Positions 22,601-32,958 of a stretch of DNA of 64,000 nt are shown piece by piece. The position numbers and the translations under genes are program-made. Source of the stretch: Heliopora coerulea (taxonomy: Eukaryota > Cnidaria > Anthozoa > Scleralcyonacea > Helioporidae). Position 1 is the first letter of the stretch. The number at the start of each line of letters is the position of its first letter. The stretch lies in the NCBI GenBank assembly GCA_030142905.1, contig JASJOG010000084.1, positions 806,001 through 870,000 on the forward strand, written 5' to 3'. Below the pieces are notes generated by a model. It worked only from the letters and a program-made list of their open reading frames with translations, was not told where the DNA came from and ran no database searches.

Positions 22601-25061
22601 AATCTGGTTAAACAATAATATTGACCAATAACCCAATTTGTTTTTGAGACCTAAGTATTTCAATTTTTCAGGTCTAAATATTTTAACAACTTACTTTACA
22701 CCTGGAAGCAAGCTTTGCTGCTCTATTTCTCTGGGATGCTCATAATCTTTTTTGCTGTACCTGAAGAAAGAAGTGGTGTTGAATAAAATCTCAAGGTTTT
22801 CTGTCTGACAAATGGACATCAAAGATAGACATCTTGTAATACCACTTACTTTCTTGATGTTTCAACATATTTCTGTCTGTAATATGCTTCTAAGTCTTCG
22901 TCACTGCGTTCCCTGAAAAAAAGCAAAAATTTTAACATTATATGAGCTGCAGATGACAGTGCTTATAATCCAGTTGAACCTATACTTGTGGTGATAGTAA
23001 TATGAATAATATTTTAGCAAGACCTTAATTTGACTGTTTCATGGTTGAACATGATATTTTGAGTCAGATTTATTCAAAATTAATTTCAACCAATTGAAAT
23101 TTGATTTGTTAACATTTTATAAAATATAAACCAATGGGTGATTTCCATCCACAAGTGGACAGGTAATTCAAAAGCCCGGCATTTTGTAGCAGGCAGGTTT
23201 TCCTCTTGCTGTATAACTTCTAAAAACTACCAGTCGAGCAGCTAGAAGTGTAGCTTTTCTCATAGGCATTTATAAGAATTTAACTCAAGATGTGATTCAG
23301 CAGGTTCTTGGTTTAAATGGAAATGCAAGTACATAGTTGTTTCCAAGCTACAGAAACGTCAATGTAATGACCATCATTCTGAGCTATGGTATTAAAAATG
23401 TACAAACTAAAATTAATATACCATGATTTTCTAAAAGTCATCAAAGGTTTTGCAGTTTTTGTACCACAGTCATTTAGTCATTACTTACTTCAACATTTGT
23501 TGTAATCTTCTAGCTCCCTGCAGAAAAAGAAAAATTTTATGAAGAGAATAGGGTGGAATATGAGATGTATATTTTTGAAAATACAAGCAGGTATGCTACA
23601 TACTGAGATATCTTCTGTATGCTCCTCATCTCGTTCAGCTAAAAGAAGATACAAGTTACTGTAGTTATTATTGGTTAACCAATCCATTTGGAAATACATT
23701 GTATAATGTACTGTACATAAAATTAGTTAAAAAACCATAAATATTTGAGATTCATATACATGCAGCTTGTATAACTAGAAGACATGAATTACTCTAGCTC
23801 ATATAGAGGGATTGGATGTGTATTGAAAACTCTATGAATCATTTATTTAATCTGTGTATTATACCTCTGACAAAAAAAAACTGATATCAGAATTAAATTG
23901 AACCAAGGTTTCAGGGCTCTTGTTCTGAAACTGTACTTAAATTGTTGGTTGATTCAATATAAAACTGAAAAACAAATGAAAGCACCAGCCTTACAAGAAG
24001 CAACAAAGCCTTCCATAAATCCTTCCTCAGCCTCAGTCCCTTCTTCTTCATCATCATCCACTTCTAAAAAGAAAGAAGCACTTCATCTGTTATTTAACTT
24101 AATCATTTGGGTTAGCCAATATGGCACTAGATTTGTCCAGGGGTCAAAGATTGAACCAAGCTGTAATCATGTAATGAAGTAGTTATCAATGTACATTGCC
24201 TAGACTGTTTGTCATGAATTCAGTTGATATATAATTGCATTTTTTGTATGATTCTTGAGGATTGCATTGGATATTTCAATATCTTTTTTTAGGTCTTAAT
24301 CCACTGAGGGGCGCAGGCACACTCTATGGTTTTATTCCAGCTAATGCCAAATGATTTTATTCATCAAGGGGATGAACCCTGCCCCTTAATGAGTTAACAT
24401 GCACTTCCTTAACCCAGTAAAGGGCAAGGACACACTCTATAATTTTACTCTGGCTAATGCCAGATGATTTTACTACCCAAGGGGATGAATCCTGCCCCTT
24501 AATGAGTTAACAAAGTATTTATTATTATTATTTACTGCACTTCTTCCTTTGCTGGGTAACAAAAAATTGCACATTCAAATTATACTATTCAATATCATGT
24601 TGACAAAGCTCCTGCTCTTTCTCTCCACTGCTGAAGAAAAGAACGGCAGGTTGTATACTTGAACTCCTGTGCACAAGAAATAGTTCATTACAAATTGTAT
24701 AACTGGATACCTGCTTCATCCTCAATGAAAGCCCTGACCCCAGTTTTCCTTCTCTTTTTCCCCTTCCTGTCTTCATAATAATCTTCTTCTTCTTCTTCCT
24801 CCTCAAGTTCATCTTCTTCCTCTTCTTCGTCAACATCATCCTCTAGCGCCTCCTCCTAGAACACATTAGCTAGGAGATTAAGTAATTATACTCATTGTCA
24901 CAAACATTACAAAAAATTTCTTGCATCCAACTCATGGAGAATACATGAATAAAATTGATTGAAAACGATACTCTTGACAGTATATTTCGAACAAATTGTC
25001 GATACAGGATAAGTTTACTCACTTCTTCGTTATCAGAAAACGCATCCTCACTGTCAGACAT
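11244..25061 (-). CDS. SUPT5H: Transcription elongation factor SPT5 (31 exons)
   Basis: Large subunit of DSIF, which with SPT4 binds RNA polymerase II and controls pausing and processive elongation in the nucleus. All 31 exons join in phase to 1019 aa (human about 1087). Exons 1-15, high to low: 25023-25061, 24711-24855, 23995-24063, 23604-23638, 23489-23517, 22850-22912, 22695-22760, 22229-22259, 21895-21963, 21695-21781, 21354-21518, 20921-20950, 20745-20810, 19868-19935, 19334-19436. Exons 16-31: 18934-19009, 18316-18473, 17854-18009, 16903-17000, 16561-16630, 16388-16462, 16215-16265, 15908-16033, 15175-15262, 14356-14472, 13769-13874, 13211-13359, 12955-13109, 12422-12700, 11899-12039, 11244-11393. 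Domains: acidic N-terminus (1-85), NGN (about 150-240, [15 protein letters not shown]), five KOW motifs (about 245-280, 395-433, 444-480, 570-610, 680-728), CTR1 of [10 protein letters not shown] repeats (735-800), a second Ser/Pro-rich region (825-915) and C-terminal KOW-like domains. The stop is TAG at 11246-11244. Confidence 0.97.
12733..12945. repeat. Polypurine tract in SPT5 intron
   Basis: About 210 bases of almost pure A/G on the plus strand (repeats of GGAA, GGAAA, GAAAGG) lie in the intron between SPT5 exons 28 and 29. The transcribed minus-strand RNA is polypyrimidine here. No coding function. Confidence 0.85.
13518..13710. repeat. (AAC)n trinucleotide microsatellite
   Basis: About 190 bases of CAA/AAC repeats with scattered interruptions (AGT, ACG, ATA) lie in the SPT5 intron between exons 26 and 27, about 60 bases from exon 26 and 160 bases from exon 27. 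Long open frames across it in several frames are homopolymer artefacts of the repeat. Confidence 0.95.
14535..15110. repeat. Long polypyrimidine tract in SPT5 intron
   Basis: Roughly 570 bases strongly enriched in C and T on the plus strand (TCTCTCTC, CCTCCACC, CTTCC words) fill most of the intron between SPT5 exons 24 and 25. SPT5 pre-mRNA is purine-rich across this stretch. The plus-strand open frames here are compositional artefacts. Confidence 0.85.
18662..18698. repeat. Interstitial telomere-type (TTAGGG)n tract
   Basis: About five near-perfect TTAGGG units lie in the SPT5 intron between exons 16 and 17. TTAGGG is the usual metazoan telomere repeat. Shorter or decayed versions occur near 1005-1020, 29839-29927 and 32222-32266. 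Confidence 0.9.
20133..20157. repeat. Perfect 11-bp inverted repeat
   Basis: TTTTGTCTACC at 20133-20143 is exactly complemented by GGTAGACAAAA at 20147-20157 with a 3-base centre, in the SPT5 intron between exons 13 and 14. It would form a tight hairpin. It may be the core of a larger element spanning about 20020-20280, which was not identified. Confidence 0.7.
21560..21680. repeat. GGAA/GAA-rich tract in SPT5 intron
   Basis: Purine-rich short repeats (GGAAGGAAGG and relatives) lie in the intron between SPT5 exons 10 and 11. No gene lies within. Confidence 0.65.
22371..22516. repeat. Degenerate (ACA)n microsatellite
   Basis: About 145 bases of ACA-type repeats with AAA, TCA and GCA interruptions lie in the SPT5 intron between exons 7 and 8. 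The apparent Thr-rich open frame is produced by the repeat. Confidence 0.85.
24293..24511. repeat. Two tandem copies of a dispersed ~105-bp repeat
   Basis: Two copies (about 24293-24395 and 24408-24511) share the words ACACTCTAT, CTAATGCCA, GATGATTTTA-type, AAGGGGATGAA and CTGCCCCTTAATGAGTTAAC. They lie in the SPT5 intron between exons 2 and 3. Fragments of the family occur elsewhere in this window in both orientations: about 19672-19740, 26693-26770, 28470-28570, 31530-31605 and 62622-62700. The core word is GGCTAATGCCAG or its complement. Confidence 0.75.
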
Positions 25062-25247
25062 CTTTCAATTGCTTTATTAAGGTTCAAAATTCGCCAAATA
25101 AAAGACCACAAGGTACTCTATCGCTCTTCGAAATCTTCAAGTACAAGAAGCATCCGTTTGGAAGACGGATGTTTCCGATATGTGTGCATCAGTTGCCGAC
25201 AGTAATCGAGGATCACCCGAAGAAATTCAGAAGAAGTGAAAACCAAA
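25062..25247. promoter_or_regulatory. Bidirectional promoter, SPT5 / WDR4
   Basis: SPT5 (leftwards) and WDR4 (rightwards) start only 186 bp apart, so this segment must hold both 5' UTRs and the shared promoter. It contains a perfect 7-base inverted repeat, CATCCGT at 25151-25157 and ACGGATG at 25165-25171, almost at its centre. No TATA box is evident, in keeping with housekeeping promoters. Shared regulation is an inference from the spacing. Confidence 0.75.
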
Positions 25248-28200
25248 ATGGTAGTTTTAAAGTGTAGTAACAACGGGTTTGTTGCTGTAATTTGCAATAA
25301 AACAATTCGAGTTTTCAGCTTGAAGTAAGATATATACTCTGACGTCTTTAGCATGCATATAATTGACGGTGCTGGTCCAGTTTTATGTACTGAAAAGATT
25401 GTTTTCTATCAACTTGTTTAGAGAATCCAAACAAGTCTACAAGTACTCCTTATGTGACGAGTCCACAGGGGATTCTACGGAATGCCAAGACGAGAACAAG
25501 GAATCTTTAAATACAATGTATACTCATGGGTGTGCATTCTCCAATTCTGGGAAATTTTTGGCAGCCTTTTTTGATAACAAGGACTTGGTGGTGTGGAGTA
25601 CTGAAAGAGACTGGAAACAGATTGGGAAAAGGTTACACTTTTGCATGAAGACTTTTTCAGCTTTCTCCTCACTATGAATTATGGTTTCCATGGGATAAAA
25701 AACAAGAGGCAATGTGCCACCATCACCTTTTGCACACTCATTGCTGGCATCTTAATGATGCATGTTTGTGTAAAATTTTTGGTATTAAGGGTACTTTTTT
25801 GAAGTAAAGGGCACTTGAAAAAATCCACAAGTGTGCAAACATACTGTAGGGAACAATAAGCAATCGTTGAGAAGGTGTTGTAAGGCATAGCAGTCCACTG
25901 GAAGTTTACAATGTAATTTAAGGCACAAAAGCAGGCAAAGCATGTCATAAGTCTAAATTTACCTGGAGGAAACATTAAAAACAGGATAGTGTGTAAAATA
26001 TATTGTGCATTATCGATTAGATAAATCACAAACACAGTCTCTTTTAGTGAATTTTGGATTTTATCTAAACCACCTTTAGATTACAACATTGTGAATGTTA
26101 ACCATTACAGATAAAAAAAAAAAGTGCACACTAATCAATTTTACTTTTATTCTGTTTTTACTGAAGAAATCAATCAACAGAGGCTTTTGGAAACAATATT
26201 TTCTTATTTTATTTATCATCTCTTCCCTTCTGTTCTCTGTAGCCAACCCCATTCCTATTTCATCCTACTTTTTTTGCTTTCCCAATTTTTTTCTTTTATT
26301 TCTGTGGAAGCATGCCCAAGCCCCTTAGTGGATAAGTTTACAAGTAAGTTTGCCTCCTTTTCATATATCTGCAGGAAGGTTCCCAAGAGACCAACAGCTG
26401 TGTTGTTTACACATAAAGAGGACCATGTGGTGATAAGTGACAAAGCAGGAGATGTTTACAGGTTGGAAAAGGTGGAAAAGAAGACTATCAGATATAGAAA
26501 TACAAAGTTTAGTCACATGGAGGGAAGTTTGTGAGGTTGGAGAAATAGGAAGAGGATATCAATAATTATGTAACTATATAGATCATTGGGTTGGTGAAAA
26601 ATTAGAACAGTAGTTCTCAGCCTGCCTATCATGGCAGATTTTCTGGATGGGCCATTGCAGCCTGCTTGATATTATTGTAATTCACTTTAGGTAATCCCTA
26701 TAGAGCCAGATATCAGCCCTTAATGAGTAACATAGTCTGGAGTTAGCCAGAGTAAAACTGTTGCATTCATCCATGACCAGGGCCAACTTGACTCTTATGC
26801 AGTTATATGTTTATTAATGAAATTAGTGGCTCATTTTTCTCAAGGAATCAGATCTAAGCCAGTAAAACATCAGTAGTTATATGAATATTCATTCTTCTCA
26901 TGCTTAAACACTTGAAAAGATTTTCCAGGCCCTGACAAGAATAAGACTGATAACCTGATTGCAAGTGACATGCTTAAACCATTAGTCCTCATAGAATTAC
27001 ATGCTAAAGAGAAGGCTGCTGTGTAATTACTGGTTTGCTTTAGCTTATATGGTACACATAGTGCAGGTTTTGTATGCCACCTGGAAATCTTTGAATTCCT
27101 TGAATTTTGGGAATTTTTGGTCAAGGCCTGGGATTCCTTGAAAAATGGGGATTTTTCATTTTGGGTCCTTGAAAAATCCTTGAATTTTCAGTTTGCAGAT
27201 TTGGCAGGATAACCTAGTCTCAGTTGGCGGCAAATAAATTATTTAACTGTTGTTTTTTGTCATCCCTGGAGCAGTTTTGTTGCTTCATTTCACTCTTATC
27301 TTCAGCAGGCCAGACCTTGAAAAAGCCCCATAGACTTTGAAAAAACCTGGAAAAGTCCTTGAATTTTACCATGATCTAGGGGGAAGAACCCTGATAGTGG
27401 TATTGGAAAATGAAAGAGTTTCAGTAAATTAGTTAAAGTATTCATTAAGCTTTGAGATTTGATGATGTGGTTTAGAGAATAATTTTAACTAATTGACTAA
27501 ACCAAACTTTACTATAAAACATAAAAATGGACCAATGGACTGAAACAAATGATACCCCTCTGTTGTTTTGTTGATACTATGAAATTCACTTATTTTATCT
27601 TTGTTTAGTTATTCAATTTCTGAAAGCCTTTCAAATGAAACTCTTCTTCTTGGTCATGTTTCAATGATTCTTGATATGGTAAACCTCAGACAATGATTAT
27701 TTTTAAATTAGTGACCTGCCACAATCGAGAGAACAAGGCACTGACATTCTGGGTAAAAGCCCTTCGATGCCTTGGTCTCTCATATTTGATAGTACACTAT
27801 TAAACTTTTTCTACAATGATTTAACCTACTGTAGTGTACCTCAGGTGTTTTACTGAAGTAAACCAGTGAATTGAACTGCAAAAACACAAATTTAAATCTG
27901 GATATTTTTATGTTGTTTATGATTCCAATAGGCAATATCCAAGGATGACCAATATATTGTTACAGCTGACAGAGATGAGAAGATTCGTGTGAGCTGTTTT
28001 CCTAACTCATATAACATTGAGGCTTTCTGTTTGGGGCATAGCGAGTAAGTAAAGGTAATGTTTAGAGAGAAATATAGAGAGAATGTGAAAGAGAGCAAAT
28101 GAGAGAGAGAGAGAGGAAGAAGTGAACAAACAGGAAGGTGGCTGGATGGATAGGCGGATGGTAAGAAAGAAAAAAGAAAGAAAGAATAAAAGAAAGAAAG

Positions 28201-30908
28201 AATGAATGAAAGAATGAAAGAAAGAAAGGAAGAAAAGAATGATAGACAAAAAAAGAAAGAAGGAAAGAAAGAAAGAATGAAGAAAGAAAGAAAGGACAAA
28301 CAGACCAACTGCTGTGTCAGTTGATGACAACCATTCACATTGAATCAGGAGCTTACTTTATTGAATGTTTGTCCCACAGATATGTATGGAAAGTGATCAT
28401 ACTGGAGAACTTACCTGATATTTTAGTATCAACATCTGGGGTAAAGTACCATAAAATATTTTCACCCATTATTGGCTAGACAGTCCTACCTTCAGTGGAA
28501 TAAAATTATGTGGCATTAGCCAGAAGGCCCAGAATTAAATTCTGAAGGGCCATCTTGGATAGTGATTGATTAAGTAGTTTTAACCTATTCACTCTGGCCC
28601 CAGGGTGAACATTCATAATTTTACTTTTACTATTGATAGATAATTACATTCGGTAGAAGGGGAAGTCAGATGATGGTGAAAGTGTTGAAACCTATTTTAA
28701 TAACCACTTTCACCTATCCAGCAGAGGGTGGTGTCTGCAAGTTACAGAATTAACCTACTATGTTTTTGATGCTGTACCCTTTTTTATAATGTGGAATTAA
28801 TATTGTTTAAAAAACAAACTGAACCCCAATACTGTATGTACAATAATTTATGGCTTGTGTTTGTGATATTTTTTTTGTCTTCTAGGATGGTACAGTACGT
28901 TTTTGGAATTTTAAGTTGGGAAAGGCAATTCATGTAGAGACATTTGAAGACAAGTGTTTAAATGTGGTGACTATGTTAACATTTATGTGAAAATGTACTT
29001 TTTAATTATTATATTGGCAGAATGTGTTGTTTATAATTGTTCAAGTAGTATAACATTATGTCTTCCTCAGACTCTGACTTCTGTCAAACTCTTGTCATTT
29101 GAGAGCCATTTACAGCTTTACCATTTTATTCACAGGCAACACCTGTTGTTTCATGCATGACTTGCAGTAAACATAAGAATGTTGTTTTCATTGGAATTGA
29201 AGGGTAATTATGATATATTATAGTACTAATTGTAATATATTATAATTAATTTAACTGTAAGTGCAGGTAGGTAAACTTTTGGAGAGTTTGCCCAATGTTC
29301 ATGTCTGGTATTCTCTGTTTCTTATTCTTTGGTAGGCCTGAACACTATTCAAGTTATTCCCTGAGTTTGTAACTTTCATCATTGTTATCACCTTTAGTCT
29401 AATCTTCATGTGTTCCTTTATGTTTTATGTGTATATAGATCCTCACTGCTGCATGCTTTTGAAGTAACTGCAGAAAATGAAGTCAGATGTTTATCAGATT
29501 CTGCCATGACACTCAATGGACCTCCTTGCTCTCTCACTGTAGATCACAGTGATTGCTTATGGGTGGTACAGTTACATAAGGATCAGCCAATTGTTGTTTT
29601 TGAGATGAAAGTTGATGCTGGATGTTACAAGGTAAAACAGTGAAGCATAGTATGGTACCATAACATACAGTAAGGTATAGACCTATTTCATAGTGGCTAT
29701 CTTTTCTTGCCTTGCTGGAAAATCTATCTGAGATTCCAATCCTTTGACATTTGGGGACACTTTACGTTTATTCTGGAATATTGCTGATGATTTGGCCGGA
29801 GTGGAGTTTGGTGGACCCTGACAACCTGCTGAACTGTTTTGGTTAGGGATAAGTTTAGGGTTAGGTTCAGGGGTAGGGTGAATGTTAGGTTTAGGATTTG
29901 GGTCAGGGATAGGGTTGCAGTTACAGTTAAATGAATTCAAACCGCGACTACCTGACTCATTCGGAAGTCTGCTAAACTGCATTTGACCCCATGATTTCAT
30001 TCAGGTTAGGAGAGATTTCCATAGCTAGGTCCAATGATCTGGTGGCAGGTAACTTGTGAGCTTAAGTTTTCAAAATAAATGATTCTAAATTGAATGTAGT
30101 CGGTATTGTTTGCCAGTTTATATTACTATAATTACCCATGTAAATATCAAAACTCTCGCGTGGTGATTGGTCCGAAAATATACGTCATAATTCTGGATAT
30201 CCACCAACAGGTGAATACATATGTAACGGTGAAGGCACAGACTAATGCAGAATGGTGGCTGCTTTTGTAAATGTTACCGAGGAATTTTTAAAACAGCACA
30301 TTCACCACTTTCTTTATAAAGATCACCCGTGTAATTATACTGAGACAATTACTCGCTTCAGGCTCAGTGAATATTGTTGAATAAATATGTAATCCTCTCG
30401 ACTTCGTCTCGATGATTATTCAACCATATCACTTCGTAATAATGTTCCATTCATACATTAATCATGCTCCTCATTTCAGTTTGACCGGCTTTCCTGCTGC
30501 AGTGTTTCACTTTTGATGTCCACAGGCTGGGATCTTTATGGTATGTCCACTTTTTACCAAGTCACCGTTTTTCAGAGCTGGTCAGGACTGTCTGCTTTAA
30601 AAAGAGATGTCTTAGTCAATGATCTGTTATCACAGTCAATGATGTGATATCTCAGTCAATGATCTGATATCTGTAATTTTACGAGAGAATGTTTCACAGT
30701 TTCACTATACTGACTCGTGTAATTTCAAATCTGGAACATTTTAGCTGGCTTGAAACAGAGGCCATGTTTGGAGAACCTAAAGAAAAAAGAAGGGCCAGGA
30801 CTGTCTCATTATTACAACAGGAAGAAAGACCGTATGGAAGCGAAACGAAAAAAAGATGGAAATCTTGACGATACAAACTGTACGGCCCCGAAGAGGATCA
30901 AGGCTTAA
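25248..30908 (+). CDS. WDR4: WDR4, tRNA (guanine-N7)-methyltransferase non-catalytic subunit
   Basis: WD40 beta-propeller partner of METTL1; the pair methylates G46 of many tRNAs (yeast Trm82/Trm8). Exons: 25248-25324, 25422-25631, 26375-26461, 27609-27678, 27932-28044, 28380-28440, 28886-28963, 29136-29203, 29439-29631, 30480-30540, 30745-30908, joined in phase to about 393 aa (human 412). Diagnostic segments are [12 protein letters not shown] (exon 4), [11 protein letters not shown] and FCLGHSEYVW (exons 5-6), [13 protein letters not shown] (exons 6-7) and a C-terminal Lys/Arg-rich tail with LKKKE. The DRDEKIRVS strand is the conserved METTL1-facing region of the family. The donor of exon 7 is uncertain: GTGGTG at 28964 or GTGACT at 28967 both keep the frame. 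The catalytic METTL1 gene is not in this window. The gene starts 186 bp from SPT5 in divergent orientation. Confidence 0.93.
28075..28305. repeat. (GAAA)n/GA-rich microsatellite
   Basis: GAGA followed by GAAA/GAAT repeats over about 230 bases lies in the WDR4 intron between exons 5 and 6, starting about 30 bases after the donor. Long minus-strand frames across it are artefacts. Confidence 0.9.
29839..29927. repeat. Decayed telomere-like TTAGGG tract
   Basis: GGTTAGGG, TTAGGTT and GGGTTAGG variants run for about 90 bases in the WDR4 intron between exons 9 and 10. The units are diverged, so this looks like an old interstitial telomeric array. Confidence 0.6.
30110..30440. repeat. MITE-like element with hairpin end
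   Basis: An AT-rich block in the WDR4 intron between exons 9 and 10 ends with a partial palindrome: the stretch around 30375-30400 (TGTTGAATAAATATG) is roughly complemented around 30415-30432 (GATGATTATTCAACC). It lies immediately before exon 10 without disturbing the splice site at 30479. No coding potential. Confidence 0.45.
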
Positions 30909-31721
30909 AACTGGGCAAAAAATGATGTTGAAGTGTATTTAATATGACTTGATGTGGTAATACAGTGCTTCTTTGAGCTATGGCGGAGCATTGGTGGGCT
31001 TATCTTAGACCCCGTTTACACGATGCCAGTAAGAAATGAACACGGCATGAAATAATATCGGATTGGCGTTCCGTTTACACAATACCGGCATGAAAGTCAA
31101 TTGAATACGGCACGAAAATGAATTCGGTACGCCAGCTGGATTGGTCTGAACACGTCTTCATGTGAACACTCGAATAAAAGTACGATTTCATACCGTTTTC
31201 CACCCGTGAATGCACGAAAATTTTTCTTACACTGTTCACTTTGCCTGTCTTTGCTTTTTCAGTTGTTGTTTCTGTTAACAATGTAACTCGTATTCAGGAC
31301 ATTCCAAGTCTGAGGCATGCTAATAAATTTTTTTTCCAACCGGGTTGACGTCATACCAGTATCGTGCAGACAAAAATAACAAATTTGGAAACAGGTTCAT
31401 TTTCATGCCAGGTTCATTTTGCACAAACACCCTGTGAACGTAGTCTCAAAGCCTACCACCAGAAAGCAAAGGAAAACGTCAGCTTTCATGAGGTTTATTT
31501 GAACTCTTCCACGGCAGAAGCTCCCCCTTTGATGAGTAAAACCGTCTGGCGTTAGCCAGAGTAGAATGACAGAAGTCTTATCCCACCGGGAAAGAGTTAA
31601 TACCAGGCCGTCGTTATTACTCTCTTCCTCAGTGTTTGCAATATTTCTGCAGGTTTTAAATGAAACTCCATTGTTTCATCTTCATTTTTTTTCTTTTTTC
31701 TAATAATATTTCCTTCCTAAG

Positions 31722-31802
31722 ATTGCCAGTTTCTTTCCAGATGATTGTGACAATCACCGAATTTTCGCCCTTCTACGAAGTGAACAGCCAAGAGATAACT
31801 GG
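31722..31802 (+). other. Unassigned exon-like segment
   Basis: A pyrimidine-rich tract and acceptor (TTCCTTCCTAAG) precede 27 open codons, part of which reads FFPDDCDNHRIFALL, followed by a possible donor GGTACT at 31802. The composition looks coding and the flanks look like splice sites, but it joins neither WDR4, which already has its stop and C-terminal tail, nor VCPIP1. It may be an alternative or 5' UTR exon, or part of a decayed gene together with 32325-32600. Confidence 0.2.
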
Positions 31803-32324
31803 GTACTAGTTTGTTCCATACTTTAAAAGCGGAGTGCGGAAACGACGTACCTCAACGTAACTCACATAAGAGCGCTTGGACTGTGAGACGACCTGGTCTG
31901 CAGGGTCTTCTCGCAAGAGCAGCACACAAACACGGTCTGGCCTTCACTGAACAAAGATTAAGGTCACCAGGCCAAACTGTAGACATTCAAACGTAATAAT
32001 TCATTGATTTTTGACTAAATTGATGGTCATTTTAGCGGGTATTGATTAAGTTTATATATGCGGATGTATACGGAAAATAAACTTAAAGGAATTTTTCGAT
32101 TACCGGAATCGTATGTTTCAAGACCTAGCGGGAACCAATTGCGAATATGAAGATGAATACCCAGCAAAGAATTCGAATAAAAGACATATTTGAAACGGAA
32201 ACTTTAAAAATAAGTGATGTGGTTTGGGGTTTGGATTAGGATCAGGACTAACCCTAATCCTAACTCATTCAGGATGATCCTAAATCTTAAGACATTTGAC
32301 ATTTCAGGATTATCCTGAGTATTA

Positions 32325-32600
32325 GGTGAGAGGATATCATGTTGGAGGAATCGAAAATCAAGGCGAAACCGAAACTAATGATGACGAGCTTGACTTTCTG
32401 TTGAAATACGAATTTGACAAGCTGGGCTGAAAATTTTGAAGAATACCCGAGTATCTTGAAGTTGATGGAAAAAACCCCAACTCAGTTTAATTGCCTCGTT
32501 TACGCACTCGGGAAGCTAGGCGAACTTTTCCCAGTATTGTGTATTTCTCTTAAGTGTCAAAAAGTCCGAGGCCTTGTATTGTCGTCGTTAAGCCTAATTT
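32325..32600 (+). pseudogene. Possible frameshifted coding remnant
   Basis: One frame reads an acidic segment (ENQGETETNDDELDFLLKYE) and stops at about 32430. A second frame, open from about 32403, continues with FEEYPSILKLMEKTPTQF and then LVYALGKLGELFP. The two together resemble a single protein interrupted by a one-base frame change. No family was recognised. Confidence 0.25.
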
Positions 32601-32958
32601 CAACTGGGCGGAATCTTCCGCGGGGACAATTTGAGCTGGTAGAAACCAAACCTTGTATGATAATAATAATAAATTCTTTATTTATACTGTTAAAATAATC
32701 CCATCAGCATAAAAGCTGGTATTAACGGGAGAACAGTGAACTTCCTCCCTAAAGCTTGATTTCCACTGAGGGAGAATTTTCCGCGCGGGTGAAATTTTCT
32801 CTTTGTCTTTGTGTGGTTTCAAGTGGAACTAATTGGAAAAAAATAAAAAATTTGGTACACAGAAAATTCCGCTTAAGGTGCAGGAAGGCGTCGCAATTTA
32901 CGAGAGGACCTGAGAACTAGTTTCGGTTTCCAGGACCCCAAGCTGCTGAAGAGACAAT

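Larger units (their letters stand above)
30909..32958. other. WDR4-VCPIP1 intergenic region
   Basis: About 2 kb between two plus-strand genes. It contains a repeat with GTTTACACGATGCC-type ends (about 31012-31180), a fragment of the GGCTAATGCCAG family (31530-31605), coding-like pieces at 31722-31802 and about 32325-32600, a telomere-like stretch near 32222-32266, and two related segments beginning GATTTCCACTG or AATTTCAACTG near 32590 and 32758. The VCPIP1 promoter must lie near the right end. Candidate AATAAA hexamers for WDR4 occur only far downstream (near 31163 and 31321). Confidence 0.5.

Noticed and set aside
27892..28338. Hydrophobic Phe/Leu/Ser-rich minus-strand frames resembling membrane segments
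   Set aside because: They are produced by the GAAA repeat in a WDR4 intron.
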